Positions 1 to 10,584 of a DNA stretch of 58,322 nt are shown here, one piece after another. The notes beneath the pieces are model-generated. The model saw only the letters and a program-made list of their open reading frames with translations. It did not search any database and was not told where the DNA came from. Within the stretch, counting starts at the first letter, position 1. Each line of letters opens with the position of its first letter. Position numbers and translations under genes: made by a program. Source of the stretch: Gammaproteobacteria bacterium (lineage in GTDB: Bacteria > Pseudomonadota > Gammaproteobacteria > Eutrophobiales > Eutrophobiaceae); the NCBI GenBank assembly GCA_003250975.1, contig QKIY01000020.1, positions 1-58,322 on the forward strand. The letters are read 5' to 3'.

Positions 1-169
1 GGGTGCGGTGGAGTTACCGAGCGGGACGGAGATGGTGATGCCGGGCGACAACGTGAAGATGACGGTGAAGCTGATTGTACCGATTGCGATGGAAGACGGG
101 TTGCGTTTTGCGATTCGTGAAGGTGGTCGTACGGTTGGTGCCGGTGTCGTCTCCAAAATCATTGAGTAA
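1..169 (+). CDS. tuf: Elongation factor Tu, C-terminal end (partial)
   Basis: Only the last 55 codons are present; the gene enters from the left edge in the frame beginning at base 2 and stops with TAA at 167-169. The residues [18 protein letters not shown] and TVGAGVV are the conserved end of domain III of EF-Tu, the GTPase that carries aminoacyl-tRNA to the ribosome. Only 6 bases separate it from rpsJ, so the str and S10 operons are directly joined here, with no room for an S10 leader between them. The identification is very safe; the start lies outside the window. Confidence 0.97.
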   Translation, partial: GAVELPSGTEMVMPGDNVKMTVKLIVPIAMEDGLRFAIREGGRTVGAGVVSKIIE

Positions 170-175
170 GGATAA

Positions 176-490
176 ATGGCAGAAAAACAGAATATAAGAA
201 TCCGTCTCAAGGCATTTGACCATCGATTGATAGATCAATCGACGCGGGAAATTGTTGAGACTGCGCGCCGTACTGGTGCACAGGTAAAGGGACCGATCCC
301 TCTGCCGACCAAGAAGGAACGCTTCACGGTGTTGATATCACCGCACGTTAACAAGGACGCGCGTGACCAGTATGAGATCCGCACCCACAAGCGTCTACTG
401 GATATCGTTAATCCGACGGACAAGACTGTTGATGCCTTGATGAAACTTGATCTGGCCGCTGGTGTAGATGTGCAGATCAAACTGAATTGA
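176..490 (+). CDS. rpsJ: Small ribosomal subunit protein S10
   Basis: A 104-residue protein (E. coli has 103) beginning with ATG and typical of S10: [13 protein letters not shown] at the N-terminus and a central [23 protein letters not shown]-type region containing the long loop that reaches the 30S head. S10 also acts with NusB in antitermination as NusE. The start at 176 follows a short AAGGAT ribosome-binding sequence just after tuf. It is the first gene of the S10 block and is probably co-transcribed with tuf. Confidence 0.97.
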   Translation: MAEKQNIRIRLKAFDHRLIDQSTREIVETARRTGAQVKGPIPLPTKKERFTVLISPHVNKDARDQYEIRTHKRLLDIVNPTDKTVDALMKLDLAAGVDVQIKLN

Positions 491-506
491 TAAAGGTTCT
501 GGAACG

Positions 507-1151
507 ATGACCATTGGAATTATAGGGCGCAAACGAGGAATGACACGAGTCTTCACTGAAGAAGGCCAATCCGTTCCTGTTACCGTGATTGAGGCGGAAC
601 CGAATCGTGTCACGCGTGTGAAAGAAGTTGAGGGTGATGGTTATCGAGCAGTGCAGGTTGCCTGGGGCAGCAAGAAACCTTCACGGATCAACAAGGCTCT
701 TGCCGGCATCTATGCCAAGGCTGAGGTCTCTGCAGGGGATGGTCTTATCGAGTTCCGCTTGAACGACGGTGAAGGGGAAGATCTGGCGCAAGGTGCGGAG
801 ATCAAAGTTGATATCTTTCAACCAGGCCAGAAGGTCGATGTAACCGGGACAACAATTGGTAAAGGTTATGCCGGTGCTATCAAGCGGCATAATTTTTCCA
901 TGGGTGGCGCGACTCACGGTAATTCGTTGTCACATCGGTCGGCAGGCTCGATTGGTCAAAACCAGACGCCTGGCCGTGTCTTCAAGGGCAAAAAGATGGC
1001 GGGTCAAATGGGCAACAAGCAACGCTCCGCCCAGAACCTTGAAGTAGTGCGTGTAGACAATGAGCGTAACCTGTTATTGATCAAAGGTGCCGTACCCGGT
1101 GCCAAGGGTGGCAAAGTGGTAATCAGGCCGGCCGTCAAGGCGCATGGTTAA
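507..1151 (+). CDS. rplC: Large ribosomal subunit protein L3
   Basis: A 214-residue protein (E. coli 209) of the early-assembling 50S protein that reaches the peptidyl-transferase centre. The N-terminus [16 protein letters not shown], the central SHRSAGSIG region and the GKKMAGQMG motif (about residues 150-175) are characteristic. The GNxxxQN segment containing the methylated glutamine of L3 is present as SIGQNQTPG. It lies 16 bases after rpsJ and 10 bases before rplD. Confidence 0.97.
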   Translation: MTIGIIGRKRGMTRVFTEEGQSVPVTVIEAEPNRVTRVKEVEGDGYRAVQVAWGSKKPSRINKALAGIYAKAEVSAGDGLIEFRLNDGEGEDLAQGAEIKVDIFQPGQKVDVTGTTIGKGYAGAIKRHNFSMGGATHGNSLSHRSAGSIGQNQTPGRVFKGKKMAGQMGNKQRSAQNLEVVRVDNERNLLLIKGAVPGAKGGKVVIRPAVKAHG

Positions 1152-1161
1152 GGAAACTGTT

Positions 1162-1779
1162 ATGAATCTTAAATTACACAGTTTCGGAAAAAAGAGCACG
1201 GCCAAATTAAAGGTGTCCGACAGCATCTTTGATGTACCTTATAACGAGGCTCTGATTCACCAGGTAGTCACATCCTATTTATCAGCCAGCCGCGCCGGGA
1301 CCAAGGCACAAAAGACACGCTCTGAAGTACGTGGTGGCGGAAGAAAGCCTTGGCGGCAGAAAGGTCTGGGGCGTGCCCGTGCCGGCACCATCAGAAGTCC
1401 GATATGGCGTTCGGGTGGTGTCACCTTTGCTGCAAAGCCCCGTGATCACAGCAAGAAAGTAAACAAGAAAATGTATCGTGGCGCCATCCGTTCAATCCTG
1501 GCCGAGCTCACACGCCAGGAGCGACTAATCTTTGTTGATGATGTCACGATTGAGAACCCGAAAACTAAGGTATTACTTGAAAAACTGAATAGTATGGATT
1601 TGCAAGATGTGTTGATTGTTACAGATGATATCAGTGAGAACCTCTATCTTGCAGCCAGGAACATCCCCTGTGTAGAAGTGGTAAATACGCAGGAGATTAA
1701 TCCCTATACGCTGATTGGTTATGAAAAAGTATTAATGACCAAACCAGCGCTTGAGAAGGTGGAGGCATGGCTGGCATGA
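1162..1779 (+). CDS. rplD: Large ribosomal subunit protein L4
   Basis: A 205-residue L4 (E. coli 201) of the polypeptide exit tunnel. The extended-loop residues [16 protein letters not shown] and [17 protein letters not shown] are intact. An in-frame ATG at 1144 exists inside the end of rplC, but the ATG at 1162 has AGGAA (1151-1155) six bases upstream and aligns with the usual L4 N-terminus, so it was chosen. In E. coli L4 represses the S10 operon through a leader upstream of rpsJ; no such leader is visible between tuf and rpsJ here. Confidence 0.95.
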   Translation: MNLKLHSFGKKSTAKLKVSDSIFDVPYNEALIHQVVTSYLSASRAGTKAQKTRSEVRGGGRKPWRQKGLGRARAGTIRSPIWRSGGVTFAAKPRDHSKKVNKKMYRGAIRSILAELTRQERLIFVDDVTIENPKTKVLLEKLNSMDLQDVLIVTDDISENLYLAARNIPCVEVVNTQEINPYTLIGYEKVLMTKPALEKVEAWLA

Positions 1780-2072
1780 ACCAGGAACAGTTAATCACCC
1801 TTCTGCATGAGCCCTGTGTCTCTGAGAAGAGCACCATGGTGGCTGATAAATACAATCAATTCGTCTTTAAGGTCTCCAGTCATGCAAACAAATTACAGAT
1901 CAAGAAGGCAGTGGAAAAGATGTTTGAGGTTGAAGTCTCCTCCGTGCAGATCAGCAATGTGAAAGGCAAGAACAAGATGTTCAAGAATGAACCGGGCAGG
2001 CGCTCCGGCTGGAAAAAGGCCTACGTGAAACTGAAGCCGGGCCACGACATTGATTTTATGGGGGCGAAGTAA
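1776..2072 (+). CDS. rplW: Large ribosomal subunit protein L23
   Basis: A 98-residue L23 (E. coli 100), the tunnel-exit protein that docks trigger factor and SRP. It shows the family's N-terminal EP.VSEKS motif and the conserved C-terminal region with [13 protein letters not shown]. Two starts are possible: ATG 1767 and ATG 1776. The second overlaps the rplD stop as ATGA, has GGAGG (1761-1765) ten bases upstream, and aligns with the E. coli start, so it is preferred. The overlap suggests translational coupling with rplD. Confidence 0.93.
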   Translation: MNQEQLITLLHEPCVSEKSTMVADKYNQFVFKVSSHANKLQIKKAVEKMFEVEVSSVQISNVKGKNKMFKNEPGRRSGWKKAYVKLKPGHDIDFMGAK

Positions 2073-2086
2073 AGCGGTAGATAACA

Positions 2087-2911
2087 ATGGCGATTGTAAA
2101 ACCAAAACCTACATCGGCCGGGCGCAGATCACAGATCAAGGTGGTGACACCTGGCCTGTACAAGGGTAGTCCGTATGAGCCACTGCTTGAGAAACAGGCT
2201 AAAAATTCCGGCCGCAATAACAAGGGCCGGATTACAATCAGGCATCGTGGCGGTGGAACCAAGCAACGTTATCGCATTATTGATTTCAAGCGTGACAAAG
2301 ATGCTATACCTTCCAGGGTTGAGCGTATCGAGTATGACCCAAACCGATCTGCCAATATTGCCTTGCTGCTGTATGCGGATGGAGAACGCCGTTACATCAT
2401 TGCGCCCAACGGAGTATCCGAGGGTTCAGAACTTATGTCAGGGACTGAAGCTGCTATCAAGCCGGGTAACTGCCTGCCCCTGCGGAATATCCCGGTGGGC
2501 ACGACCCTGCATTGCATTGAAATGAAACCGGGAAAGGGCGCACAGATTGCAAGAAGCGCCGGTGCAGCGGTTCAGCTGGTTGCGAGGGAGGGTATCCACA
2601 GCACCCTTCGGCTTCGCTCAGGCGAGATGCGCAAGGTCTTGTCCGACTGCCGTGCGACCATCGGTGAAGTGGGAAATGGTGAACATTCCCTGAGAGCCTT
2701 GGGCAAGGCCGGGGCTAAACGTTGGCGTGGTATCCGTCCCACGGTCCGTGGTGTGGCTATGAACCCGGTTGACCATCCTCACGGTGGTGGTGAAGGCCGT
2801 ACTTCCGGCGGCAGGCATCCATGCACGCCCTGGGGCAAACCGACGAAGGGATACAAGACGCGTACCAACAAACGTTCAGATAACATGATCATTAACAGAA
2901 GAAAGAAATAA
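2087..2911 (+). CDS. rplB: Large ribosomal subunit protein L2
   Basis: A 274-residue L2 (E. coli 273), one of the core 50S proteins near the peptidyl-transferase centre and needed for subunit joining. Recognisable parts are the N-terminal KPTSAGRR, the central [11 protein letters not shown], and the C-terminal [14 protein letters not shown] with the conserved histidine of the PHGGG motif. It starts 14 bases after rplW and sits in the standard S10 operon position before rpsS. Confidence 0.97.
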   Translation: MAIVKPKPTSAGRRSQIKVVTPGLYKGSPYEPLLEKQAKNSGRNNKGRITIRHRGGGTKQRYRIIDFKRDKDAIPSRVERIEYDPNRSANIALLLYADGERRYIIAPNGVSEGSELMSGTEAAIKPGNCLPLRNIPVGTTLHCIEMKPGKGAQIARSAGAAVQLVAREGIHSTLRLRSGEMRKVLSDCRATIGEVGNGEHSLRALGKAGAKRWRGIRPTVRGVAMNPVDHPHGGGEGRTSGGRHPCTPWGKPTKGYKTRTNKRSDNMIINRRKK

Positions 2912-2923
2912 ACGAGGAAAATT

Positions 2924-3196
2924 GTGCCACGTTCAATTAAAAAAGGACCTTTTGTTGATCATCACCTGATCAATAAGGTAGAGACTGCCAAAGCAAGCAA
3001 CGACAAACGGCCTGTAAAAACTTGGTCCCGCCGTTCGATGATTTTGCCTGATATGGTAGGACTGACTATTGCCGTTCATAACGGACGCGATCATGTGCCT
3101 GTACTTATTTCTGAAAATATGGTTGGACATAAACTGGGTGAATTTGCAATAACGCGTACATTCCGTGGACATAGTGCTGACAAGAAGACGAAATAA
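2924..3196 (+). CDS. rpsS: Small ribosomal subunit protein S19
   Basis: A 90-residue S19 of the 30S head, with [15 protein letters not shown] at the start and [16 protein letters not shown] near the end. The start codon is GTG at 2924, preceded by AACGAGGAAAATT, a good Shine-Dalgarno at normal distance. It lies between rplB (12 bases) and rplV (2 bases). Confidence 0.96.
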   Translation: MPRSIKKGPFVDHHLINKVETAKASNDKRPVKTWSRRSMILPDMVGLTIAVHNGRDHVPVLISENMVGHKLGEFAITRTFRGHSADKKTK

Positions 3197-3198
3197 TT

Positions 3199-3537
3199 AT
3201 GGCAACATCAGCAACACTGAAATTTAGCAGATTATCGCCACTGAAAATGCGGCTAGTGGCCGATCAGATCCGTGGTTTGCCGGTGGACAGCGCATTGAAC
3301 CTGCTTTCATTCAGCAACAAGAAAGCAGCAAGCATATTGAAGAAACTGCTGGAATCCGCCATTGCCAATGCGGAACATAACGATGGTGCTGATATTGATG
3401 CCCTGAAGATCAAGTCAATATGTGTGGATCAGGGTCCGACCATTAAGCGCCTGCAACCGCGTGCCAGGGGCAGAGCTGACAGAATTTTGAAAAGAACCAG
3501 TCACGTTACCGTGACAGTCGCGGAAAACGAAAAGTGA
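3199..3537 (+). CDS. rplV: Large ribosomal subunit protein L22
   Basis: A 112-residue L22 (E. coli 110). Its long beta-hairpin lines the exit tunnel and is represented by the [19 protein letters not shown] region near the C-terminus; the N-terminal helix region [14 protein letters not shown] is also typical. Nearly contiguous with rpsS, separated by two bases. Confidence 0.96.
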   Translation: MATSATLKFSRLSPLKMRLVADQIRGLPVDSALNLLSFSNKKAASILKKLLESAIANAEHNDGADIDALKIKSICVDQGPTIKRLQPRARGRADRILKRTSHVTVTVAENEK

Positions 3538-3544
3538 GAATCTA

Positions 3545-4225
3545 ATGGGTCAAAAAGTACATCCAACAGGCATTAGGCTGGGCATTATCAAGGACTGGAC
3601 ATCCACATGGTACGCCAGTTCCAAGGACTATGCGGATTATCTCCATACAGATATCAAGGTCAGGGATTATCTGAGAAAGAAACTGGCCAATGCATCAGTC
3701 AGTAGGATTCAGATTGAACGCCCGGCCAATAATGCCAGGGTAATTATCCATACCGCCAGGCCGGGTATCGTTATCGGAAAAAAGGGTGAGGATATCGAGC
3801 GTCTACGTCTGGAGGTTTCTCGAATGATGGGCGTGCCCGCGCAGGTCAGCGTGGAGGAAATACGCAAGCCTGAACTGGATGCCTATCTGGTGGCAGAAAG
3901 TGTTGCCCAGCAGATTGAACGACGCATCATGTTTCGCCGTGCCATGAAGCGTGCCGTGAACAATACTATGAGGTTGGGCGCACTGGGTATAAAGATCAAT
4001 GTCAGTGGCCGTCTGAATGGTGCTGAAATTGCACGGTCCGAATGGTACCGCGAAGGCCGTGTGCCCTTGCATACCCTGCGCGCTGATATTGATTATGGAA
4101 TTGCCGAGTCACATACCACTTATGGTGTGATTGGCATCAAGGTATGGATTTTCAAGGGTGAAGTCTTCGGCCGTCCTGAAGAGGAAGACGATGAAGCCAC
4201 TTCGGAAGTAACCACCGCAAGCTGA
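3545..4225 (+). CDS. rpsC: Small ribosomal subunit protein S3
   Basis: A 226-residue S3 (E. coli 233). The N-terminus [14 protein letters not shown], a type II KH domain with the GKKGEDI loop (about residues 78-85), and the C-terminal domain with [31 protein letters not shown] are all present. S3 lines the mRNA entry channel and contributes to helicase activity. The C-terminal tail is short and acidic ([11 protein letters not shown]). Confidence 0.96.
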   Translation: MGQKVHPTGIRLGIIKDWTSTWYASSKDYADYLHTDIKVRDYLRKKLANASVSRIQIERPANNARVIIHTARPGIVIGKKGEDIERLRLEVSRMMGVPAQVSVEEIRKPELDAYLVAESVAQQIERRIMFRRAMKRAVNNTMRLGALGIKINVSGRLNGAEIARSEWYREGRVPLHTLRADIDYGIAESHTTYGVIGIKVWIFKGEVFGRPEEEDDEATSEVTTAS

Positions 4226-4237
4226 TGGTGAACTGAC

Positions 4238-4651
4238 GTGTTACAACCAAAGAAAACGAAATATAGGAAACAGATGAAAATGCGGAACCGTGGTACAGCA
4301 AAGGGCGGTACCAAGGTAAGCTTCGGTGAATATGCACTTAAGGCAACTTCACGAGGTCGTATAACTGCGCGGCAGATCGAGGCAGCACGCCGTGCCATTA
4401 CTCGTAGCGTGAAGCGTGGTGGCAAGGTCTGGATCCGGATTTTCCCGGACAAGCCGGTCAGCAAGAAGCCACTTGAAGTACGAATGGGTGGTGGGAAAGG
4501 CAACGTAGAATACTGGGTAGCACAAATACAGCCTGGCAGAGTATTGTATGAGATTGAAGGCATACCTGAAGATCAGGCAAGAGATGCGTTTCGTCTTGCC
4601 GCTGCCAAGCTTCCTGTCAAGACAACATTTGTGAACAGGACACTACTTTGA
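4238..4651 (+). CDS. rplP: Large ribosomal subunit protein L16
   Basis: A 137-residue L16 (E. coli 136) of the tRNA A-site region of the 50S subunit. The start is GTG at 4238, giving [14 protein letters not shown] as in the family. The arginine corresponding to the hydroxylated residue of L16 lies in the conserved R-M-G-G-G-K-G stretch. The stop TGA overlaps the rpmC start by one base (TGATG). Confidence 0.96.
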   Translation: MLQPKKTKYRKQMKMRNRGTAKGGTKVSFGEYALKATSRGRITARQIEAARRAITRSVKRGGKVWIRIFPDKPVSKKPLEVRMGGGKGNVEYWVAQIQPGRVLYEIEGIPEDQARDAFRLAAAKLPVKTTFVNRTLL

Positions 4652-4848
4652 TGAAAGCAGTTGAGTTAAGAAAGAAAAAAGGTGGCGAGCTGGACAAGCT
4701 TCTCCTTGAGCTGCGCAGGGAACAGTTTAATTTGCGTATGCAAAAAGGCACAGGACAACTGAGCAAGCCAAGTGAGGTGGCACGTGTTCGTCGTGATATC
4801 GCAAGAATCAAGACTGTTATGGCCGAAACGGCTGCAGGTAAGAAATAA
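4651..4848 (+). CDS. rpmC: Large ribosomal subunit protein L29
   Basis: A 65-residue, almost wholly helical L29 (E. coli 63) at the tunnel exit next to L23. ATG 4651 gives [14 protein letters not shown] and overlaps the rplP stop; a TTG three bases earlier is also in frame but is not needed. The motif [17 protein letters not shown] is diagnostic. It overlaps rpsQ by one base (TAATG). Confidence 0.94.
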   Translation: MKAVELRKKKGGELDKLLLELRREQFNLRMQKGTGQLSKPSEVARVRRDIARIKTVMAETAAGKK

Positions 4849-5114
4849 TGGCTGAAGTCGAAAAACAACCGAAAACTCTCACCGGTCAGGTAGTGAGCGA
4901 CAAGATGGATAAAACCATCTCTGTTATGATTGAACGCACCGTCAAGCATCCCCTTTACGGGAAATATATCAAGCGTTCAACCAAGTTATTTGCACATGAT
5001 GAAAACAATGAATGCGGAGTAGGTGATATTGTGGTTATCGAGTCTTCAAGGCCGATTTCCAAGAACAAGTCCTGGAGGTTGCAAAAGATTGTCACTAAGG
5101 CACCTGTTATATAG
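4848..5114 (+). CDS. rpsQ: Small ribosomal subunit protein S17
   Basis: An 88-residue S17 (E. coli 84), an OB-fold primary binder of 16S rRNA. It has the conserved [16 protein letters not shown] opening, the [13 protein letters not shown] loop, and the [14 protein letters not shown]-terminal strand (here [14 protein letters not shown]). The ATG shares its first base with the rpmC stop. Confidence 0.96.
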   Translation: MAEVEKQPKTLTGQVVSDKMDKTISVMIERTVKHPLYGKYIKRSTKLFAHDENNECGVGDIVVIESSRPISKNKSWRLQKIVTKAPVI

Positions 5115-5135
5115 GAACACAAGGGAGAACGGCGC

Positions 5136-5504
5136 ATGATTCAAATGCAGACAATACTTGATGCCGCTGACAACAGCGGTGCGCGTCGCCTTATGTGCGT
5201 TAAAGTGCTGGGTGGTTCCAAGCGCCGCTATGCAAGGGTTGGAGATGTTATTAAGGTCAGTGTGAAAGAGGCAATAGCCCGTGGCAAGGTAAAAAAAGGC
5301 GAGGTCTACAAAGCGGTTGTAGTGCGTACGCGCAAAGGCGTGCGCAGGCCTGACGGATCGCTGATAAGGTTCGATTCGAACGCGGCTGTTCTGCTTAACA
5401 ATCAGCTGCAGCCGATTGGAACTCGTATTTTTGGCCCGGTGACCCGTGAACTGAGAAGCGCTACGTTTATGAAAATTGTTTCCCTAGCGCCTGAGGTTCT
5501 GTAA
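5136..5504 (+). CDS. rplN: Large ribosomal subunit protein L14
   Basis: A 122-residue L14 (E. coli 123) at the subunit interface. [17 protein letters not shown] at the N-terminus and the central [23 protein letters not shown] region are characteristic. In E. coli this gene starts the spc operon; here the 21-base gap after rpsQ shows no obvious separate promoter, so S10 and spc are likely read together. Confidence 0.97.
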   Translation: MIQMQTILDAADNSGARRLMCVKVLGGSKRRYARVGDVIKVSVKEAIARGKVKKGEVYKAVVVRTRKGVRRPDGSLIRFDSNAAVLLNNQLQPIGTRIFGPVTRELRSATFMKIVSLAPEVL

Positions 5505-5507
5505 GCA

Positions 5508-5828
5508 ATGAACAAGATCAGAAAAGGCGATGAAGTTGTAATTCTTACCGGCAAGGACAAAGGCAAGACAGGTACCGTGTTAAAGGTGTTGACCGAGGAA
5601 GACAAGCTTATCGTCGAAAACGTCAATATGGCTAAGCGACATACTAAGGGTAATCCCATGCAGGGTACTGCGGGCGGAATTGTAGAGAAAGAAATGCCTA
5701 TTGATGTATCCAATGTAGCCATTTTCAACCCTGTAACGAAGAAGGCCGATCGGGTAGGTTTTCGGGTTCTTGAAGATGGTCGCAAGGTGCGTTTTTACAA
5801 GTCAAATAATGAAGTTGTGGATGTCTAG
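5508..5828 (+). CDS. rplX: Large ribosomal subunit protein L24
   Basis: A 106-residue L24 (E. coli 104), an assembly initiator of the 50S subunit. The KOW motif is in [20 protein letters not shown] (residues about 3-22), and the [12 protein letters not shown] segment follows. It starts three bases after rplN. Confidence 0.96.
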   Translation: MNKIRKGDEVVILTGKDKGKTGTVLKVLTEEDKLIVENVNMAKRHTKGNPMQGTAGGIVEKEMPIDVSNVAIFNPVTKKADRVGFRVLEDGRKVRFYKSNNEVVDV

Positions 5829-5856
5829 AAAAGGCACTGTTTACAAGTAATAAAAT

Positions 5857-6396
5857 ATGAGCAGATTACAGGAATTTTACAAGCAGACGGTCGCCCCCCA
5901 GCTCAGAGAGCAGTTTGGATACAAGACTGTTATGCAGATACCGCGTATTAGTAAAATTACGCTCAATATGGGTCTTGGCGAAGCCGTGGCTGATCGGAAA
6001 GTAATTGAACATGCGGTCGAGGATCTAGCAAAGATCAGCGGCCAGAAACCTGTTGTTACTATATCAAGAAAGTCTGTTGCGAATTTTAAGCTGCGTGAAG
6101 GCTGGCCGATAGGTTGCAAGGTAACACTTCGCCGCGAGCGCATGTATGAATTCCTGGATCGATTGATCTCGGTTGCAATCCCACGTATTAGGGACTTTCG
6201 TGGTTTTAGCCCACGGTCTTTCGATGGAAGGGGCAATTACAGTATCGGAGTGAAGGAACAGATCATCTTTCCTGAAATTGATTATGACAAGATCGATTCC
6301 TTGCGCGGGATGGACATCACGATTACGACGACCGCGCGGACGGATGATGAGGCTCGCGCATTATTAACAGCATTTAAATTTCCAATACGTAGTTAA
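5857..6396 (+). CDS. rplE: Large ribosomal subunit protein L5
   Basis: A 179-residue L5, the same length as in E. coli. It binds 5S rRNA and contacts S13 across the subunit interface. Conserved segments are [43 protein letters not shown] and the C-terminal [18 protein letters not shown] 28-base gap precedes it. Confidence 0.97.
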   Translation: MSRLQEFYKQTVAPQLREQFGYKTVMQIPRISKITLNMGLGEAVADRKVIEHAVEDLAKISGQKPVVTISRKSVANFKLREGWPIGCKVTLRRERMYEFLDRLISVAIPRIRDFRGFSPRSFDGRGNYSIGVKEQIIFPEIDYDKIDSLRGMDITITTTARTDDEARALLTAFKFPIRS

Positions 6397-6408
6397 GGGA
6401 ACCGGATT

Positions 6409-6714
6409 ATGGCAAAAACTTCTATGGTAAACCGCGAAAACAGACGTATTAAGCTCGTGCAAAAATACTCTGCAAAACGTCAGGCATTGAAGGCCAAAAT
6501 AGTTGATTCCTCACTTTCTGAGCAGGAGCGTGCTGAAGCACGCAAGAAGCTGAATATGCTGCCACGGGATTCCAGCCCTTCGCGATTACGTAACCGGTGT
6601 AATCTGACTGGCAGACCACATGGCTATTACCGTAAATTTGGACTGGGTAGAAACAAGTTACGCGAAGCTGCCATGCGTGGGGATATACCCGGACTGGTCA
6701 AGGCAAGCTGGTAA
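6409..6714 (+). CDS. rpsN: Small ribosomal subunit protein S14 (long, zinc-free form)
   Basis: A 101-residue S14 of the long proteobacterial type. It carries [19 protein letters not shown] and [12 protein letters not shown], but the region where the short zinc-binding form has two CxxC pairs holds only one cysteine. This matches E. coli S14. A 64-base spacer, the longest inside the ribosomal series, separates it from rpsH. Confidence 0.97.
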   Translation: MAKTSMVNRENRRIKLVQKYSAKRQALKAKIVDSSLSEQERAEARKKLNMLPRDSSPSRLRNRCNLTGRPHGYYRKFGLGRNKLREAAMRGDIPGLVKASW

Positions 6715-6778
6715 CAAGGCTGCCACCAGGTAAAAAAGAAACACATGTTACATGATGAATATTGAGAGAATTGATTAA

Positions 6779-7174
6779 ATGAGCTTGCAGGATCCAATTT
6801 CAGATATGTTATGCCAGATCCGTAATGGCCAGGCCAGGTCGAGGGCACAGGTAGTCATGCCTTCCTCCAAGCTGAAAGTGGCGATTGCAGAGATCTTGAA
6901 ACAGGAAGGTTATATCTCCGGTTACCAGGTACAGGAAAACGATGCGAAACCGACGCTGGCGATTGAACTCAAGTATTTTGAAGGCAAACCCGTAATTGAA
7001 AAATTGCAACGGGTCAGCAGACCGAGCCTGCGGCAGTACAAGGCCACGGATGACCTGCCCAGCATACTTGGCGGCTTCGGAACGGCCATTATTTCTACCT
7101 CCAGAGGTGTTATGACAGACCGGTCAGCACGTGCCGAAGGGATCGGTGGCGAAGTGTTATGTATTGTGGCTTGA
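6779..7174 (+). CDS. rpsH: Small ribosomal subunit protein S8
   Basis: A 131-residue S8 (E. coli 130), primary binder of the central domain of 16S rRNA. It starts [18 protein letters not shown] and ends with the conserved [26 protein letters not shown]. In E. coli S8 represses the spc operon at the rplE leader; I did not find a convincing copy of that structure in the 28 bases before rplE. Confidence 0.97.
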   Translation: MSLQDPISDMLCQIRNGQARSRAQVVMPSSKLKVAIAEILKQEGYISGYQVQENDAKPTLAIELKYFEGKPVIEKLQRVSRPSLRQYKATDDLPSILGGFGTAIISTSRGVMTDRSARAEGIGGEVLCIVA

Positions 7175-7187
7175 TGAGATAAGACTG

Positions 7188-7721
7188 ATGTCCAGAATAG
7201 CAAATAATCCGATTACACTCCCTGCTGGGGTCGAGGTCACGATCAATGGCAGTGCCCTGGTGGTCAAGGGCAAGAACGGTGAGATGAAGCATCAGGCCCA
7301 TCCACTTGTTTCTGTGAAACAGGAGGATGGTGTTCTGAAATTTGAGGCAACAAACAACTCGAAAAGTGCCAAGGCCATGTCTGGCACAACCCGTGCTCTG
7401 GTGCAGAATATGGTGACCGGAGTAAGCGAAGGCTTTCAACGTAAACTCGAAATCATCGGAGTGGGCTACCGCGCCCAGACTCAGGGGAAAGTGCTGAATC
7501 TTACGCTTGGATTTTCGCATCCTGTGAAATTTGATATCCCGGAGGGCATTACGATTGAAACTCCTTCCCAGACAGAGATCGTCGTTAAAGGTGTGGATAA
7601 ACAGCAGGTAGGGCAAGTCGCAGCCAATATTCGTGACTATCGTCCGCCGGAACCCTATAAAGGGAAGGGTGTACGTTATTCTGATGAACGTATTATTCGT
7701 AAGGAAGCCAAAAAGGCTTAA
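7188..7721 (+). CDS. rplF: Large ribosomal subunit protein L6
   Basis: A 177-residue L6, the same length as in E. coli, near the factor-binding site. The frame stays open upstream to 7131 inside rpsH, but ATG 7188 gives the family N-terminus [12 protein letters not shown] and avoids the overlap. Two repeated L6 domains are visible; the second contains [12 protein letters not shown], which is highly conserved. Confidence 0.96.
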   Translation: MSRIANNPITLPAGVEVTINGSALVVKGKNGEMKHQAHPLVSVKQEDGVLKFEATNNSKSAKAMSGTTRALVQNMVTGVSEGFQRKLEIIGVGYRAQTQGKVLNLTLGFSHPVKFDIPEGITIETPSQTEIVVKGVDKQQVGQVAANIRDYRPPEPYKGKGVRYSDERIIRKEAKKA

Positions 7722-7726
7722 TTGAT

Positions 7727-8080
7727 ATGAACAAGAAAACAGCAAGATTACGTCGGGCCCAGCGAACACGCGCCAGGATCAGGGAACATGGGGATAATCG
7801 CCTCTGTGTCCATAAGACTCCGCGTCATATCTATGCCCAGATCATTGCACCAAATGGCGCACAGGTGATTACCAGTGCCTCCACACTGGATAAGGAATTG
7901 CGAGGCAAGGTTAAGTATACCGGTAATGTCGAAGCAGCAGCAGCCGTGGGCAAGATCCTGGCTGAACGTGCCAAAAAGGCAGGCGTTACACGAGTTGCTT
8001 TTGATCGTTCAGGTTTTAAATATCATGGCCGTGTCAAGGCGCTGGCTGATGCCGCGCGTGAACAGGGTATGGAACTATAG
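7727..8080 (+). CDS. rplR: Large ribosomal subunit protein L18
   Basis: A 117-residue L18 (E. coli 117), a 5S rRNA-binding protein. The N-terminus is basic ([16 protein letters not shown]), followed by [16 protein letters not shown] and, near the end, [21 protein letters not shown], all typical. It starts five bases after rplF. Confidence 0.97.
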   Translation: MNKKTARLRRAQRTRARIREHGDNRLCVHKTPRHIYAQIIAPNGAQVITSASTLDKELRGKVKYTGNVEAAAAVGKILAERAKKAGVTRVAFDRSGFKYHGRVKALADAAREQGMEL

Positions 8081-8092
8081 AGGTAGTCATTA

Positions 8093-8599
8093 ATGGCAGT
8101 TTCTGAATCAATAACAGGTAATGAGGATCTCCAGGAAAAACTGGTTGCGGTCAATCGTGTCGCGAAAGTGGTCAAGGGTGGCCGCCAGTTCGGTTTTGCC
8201 GCATTGACGGTAGTTGGCGATGGAAACGGCAAGGTGGGATTTGGTCGTGGTAAGTCACGCGAGGTGCCGGTGGCTATACAGAAGGCTATGGAAGATGCCC
8301 GCCGAAACATGATTTCCGTTCCGTTAAAAGATGGAACCCTGCATTACGCTGTTACAGCACGGCATGGCGCAGCAAAGGTTTATATGCAGCCTGCCTCCGA
8401 GGGTACGGGTATTATTGCTGGTGGCGCGATGCGGGCCGTATTTGAAGTCGTTGGTATACATAACATCCTAGCCAAGTCCATTGGTTCGACCAATCCTATT
8501 AATGTAGTACGCGCAACCATCAAGGGTCTGCAGAACGTTGCTTCACCTGAGCATATTGCGGCCAAGCGGGGCAAGAAGGTCAAGGATATAGTGGAATAG
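8093..8599 (+). CDS. rpsE: Small ribosomal subunit protein S5
   Basis: A 168-residue S5 (E. coli 167) important for decoding fidelity. The dsRNA-binding-like N-terminal domain has [21 protein letters not shown] with the loop residues [14 protein letters not shown]. The C-terminal domain has [18 protein letters not shown] and [19 protein letters not shown]. It stands between rplR and rpmD, as usual. Confidence 0.97.
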   Translation: MAVSESITGNEDLQEKLVAVNRVAKVVKGGRQFGFAALTVVGDGNGKVGFGRGKSREVPVAIQKAMEDARRNMISVPLKDGTLHYAVTARHGAAKVYMQPASEGTGIIAGGAMRAVFEVVGIHNILAKSIGSTNPINVVRATIKGLQNVASPEHIAAKRGKKVKDIVE

Positions 8600-8603
8600 T
8601 CAG

Positions 8604-8795
8604 ATGGCAGGCAAGAGCAAAAAGATTAAAGTTACATTGACACGCAGTACCTGCAAACGACTGGCAGGCCACAAGGCCTGTGTTTCAGGACTGGGTTTGC
8701 GTCGAATCGGCCATACAGTAACACTTGATGATACGCCGGCGGTACGTGGCATGATCAACAAGGTTTCCTACATGGTTGCAGTTGAGGAAGCATAA
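8604..8795 (+). CDS. rpmD: Large ribosomal subunit protein L30
   Basis: A 63-residue L30 (E. coli 59). The pattern [14 protein letters not shown], then [26 protein letters not shown], is that of bacterial L30. It begins four bases after rpsE and ends one base before rplO. Confidence 0.96.
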   Translation: MAGKSKKIKVTLTRSTCKRLAGHKACVSGLGLRRIGHTVTLDDTPAVRGMINKVSYMVAVEEA

Positions 8796-8796
8796 G

Positions 8797-9234
8797 ATGC
8801 GTTTGAATACAATCAAACCACAGGCGGGTTCAAAGTCGGCAGGAAAGCGTCCAGGAAGGGGCATTGGGTCCGGACTGGGTAAAACTGGAGGACGGGGCCA
8901 CAAGGGCCAGAAATCACGTTCCGGTGGTTTTCATAAAGTGGGCTTTGAGGGTGGCCAGATGCCACTTCAAAGGCGTCTGCCTAAATACGGTTTCAGTTCC
9001 AGGATTGGCCAGACTACGACAGAAATTCGTCTCAATGAACTTGCGAAAATCGATGCCGATGTAATTGATCTGGAGGCCCTGAAGGCGGCAAACCTAGTCG
9101 TGAAAAGTATTAAGCGCGCGAAGATTATCTGCTCGGGTGAATTGCAAAAGGCAGTGACTGTAAAGGGTCTGGGCGTTACCAAGGGCGCAAGGGCTGCCAT
9201 TGAGGCAGTCGGCGGCAAGGTCATAGAGGAATAA
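8797..9234 (+). CDS. rplO: Large ribosomal subunit protein L15
   Basis: A 145-residue L15 (E. coli 144). ATG 8797 gives [22 protein letters not shown], aligned with the family; an open frame reaches back to 8776 inside rpmD but is not needed. The glycine- and lysine-rich N-terminal arm ([18 protein letters not shown]) threads through 23S rRNA. The stop is immediately followed by the secY start. Confidence 0.96.
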   Translation: MRLNTIKPQAGSKSAGKRPGRGIGSGLGKTGGRGHKGQKSRSGGFHKVGFEGGQMPLQRRLPKYGFSSRIGQTTTEIRLNELAKIDADVIDLEALKAANLVVKSIKRAKIICSGELQKAVTVKGLGVTKGARAAIEAVGGKVIEE

Positions 9235-10563
9235 ATGTCGGCAGTCACTCCGGCAATCCCTGGTGGTCTGGCAGGACTGGGTAAGCTTAAGGAGCTGCGT
9301 CAGCGGCTGCTTTTTGTACTGATTGCTCTGTTTGTCTTCCGGGTTTGTACTTTTATTCCCGTACCGGGCCTGAATCCGGATGCTCTGGCCGATATGTTTA
9401 ACCGCCAGTCCGGGACAATCCTGGACATGTTTAACATGTTTTCAGGCGGGGCACTGCGCAGATTGTCCGTGGTTGCCCTGGGGATCATGCCATATATTTC
9501 GGCATCGATTATTATGCAGTTGCTGTCATTTATTGATCCCAGACTGAAGCAGTTGCGCAAGGAAGGTGAGATGGGTAGAAGGAAGATTACCCAGTATACG
9601 CGTTATGGCACAGTCATACTGGCGACATTCCAGGCCATCGGTGTAGCAGTGGCACTGGAAGGGCAAAATGTCGTGCTGGCCCCCGGGCTGAGTTTCAGGA
9701 TTACAGCTGTAGTTACCCTGGTAACGGGGACCATGTTCCTGATGTGGCTGGGTGAACAGATTACCGAGCGTGGTGTGGGTAATGGTATTTCCATGATCAT
9801 CTTTGCCGGTATTGTGGCCGGGCTGCCTGCCGCGATTGGAGGCACGCTTGAATTGTCACGCACGGGTGAAATGCATTTGCTGGCTGTTATCGCCCTGTTT
9901 GCACTCGCCATTGTGGTTACCGGCTTCGTGGTCTTTGTGGAAAGGGGCCAGCGTCGCATTACGGTTAATTATGCCAAGCGGCAGGTGGGCAGAAAGATGT
10001 ATGCAGGACAGTCCAGCCATTTGCCGTTGAAACTGAACATGTCGGGCGTGATACCGCCGATATTTGCGTCGAGTATCATCCTGTTTCCGGCCACGCTGGG
10101 TAGGTTGTTTGGTCAGGGAGAAGGAATGCGCTGGTTACAGGATTTTGCAACTAGCCTGTCACCGGGACAACCGTTGTATGTGATGTTGTATGCAGGGTTT
10201 ATTGTGTTTTTCTGCTTTTTTTACACTGCGATCGTATTTGATCCCAGGGAAACAGCAGAAAACCTGAAAAAGTCAGGGGCATTCATACCGGGAATGCGAC
10301 CGGGTGAACAGACAGCCGGATATCTTGATACCGTGTTGACGAAACTGACCCTGGCTGGCGCGGTTTATATTACGGCAGTCTGTTTACTGCCCGAGTTTTT
10401 GATACTGAAATTTAATGTGCCGTTTTATTTTGGTGGCACATCCTTGTTGATTATTGTTGTAGTTGTTATGGATTTTATGTCACAGGTTCAGGCCCATTTG
10501 ATGTCACATCAGTATGAGGGACTGATGAAGAAGGCAAACCTCAAGCGTCATGGCAGGCGTTAG
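9235..10563 (+). CDS. secY: Preprotein translocase subunit SecY
   Basis: A 442-residue polytopic membrane protein (E. coli 443) with about ten hydrophobic segments, the channel of the SecYEG translocon. Recognisable segments are [14 protein letters not shown] (TM1 and plug area), [39 protein letters not shown], and the cytoplasmic [13 protein letters not shown]-type loop before TM9 (here [13 protein letters not shown]). It starts directly after the rplO stop, so translation is probably coupled. Confidence 0.97.
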   Translation: MSAVTPAIPGGLAGLGKLKELRQRLLFVLIALFVFRVCTFIPVPGLNPDALADMFNRQSGTILDMFNMFSGGALRRLSVVALGIMPYISASIIMQLLSFIDPRLKQLRKEGEMGRRKITQYTRYGTVILATFQAIGVAVALEGQNVVLAPGLSFRITAVVTLVTGTMFLMWLGEQITERGVGNGISMIIFAGIVAGLPAAIGGTLELSRTGEMHLLAVIALFALAIVVTGFVVFVERGQRRITVNYAKRQVGRKMYAGQSSHLPLKLNMSGVIPPIFASSIILFPATLGRLFGQGEGMRWLQDFATSLSPGQPLYVMLYAGFIVFFCFFYTAIVFDPRETAENLKKSGAFIPGMRPGEQTAGYLDTVLTKLTLAGAVYITAVCLLPEFLILKFNVPFYFGGTSLLIIVVVVMDFMSQVQAHLMSHQYEGLMKKANLKRHGRR

Positions 10564-10584
10564 AGATTTGACGGGAGAATAATG

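Noticed and set aside
7110-7769. 219-codon antisense frame across rpsH, rplF and rplR
   Set aside because: Lies across three real ribosomal protein genes and has no recognisable product.
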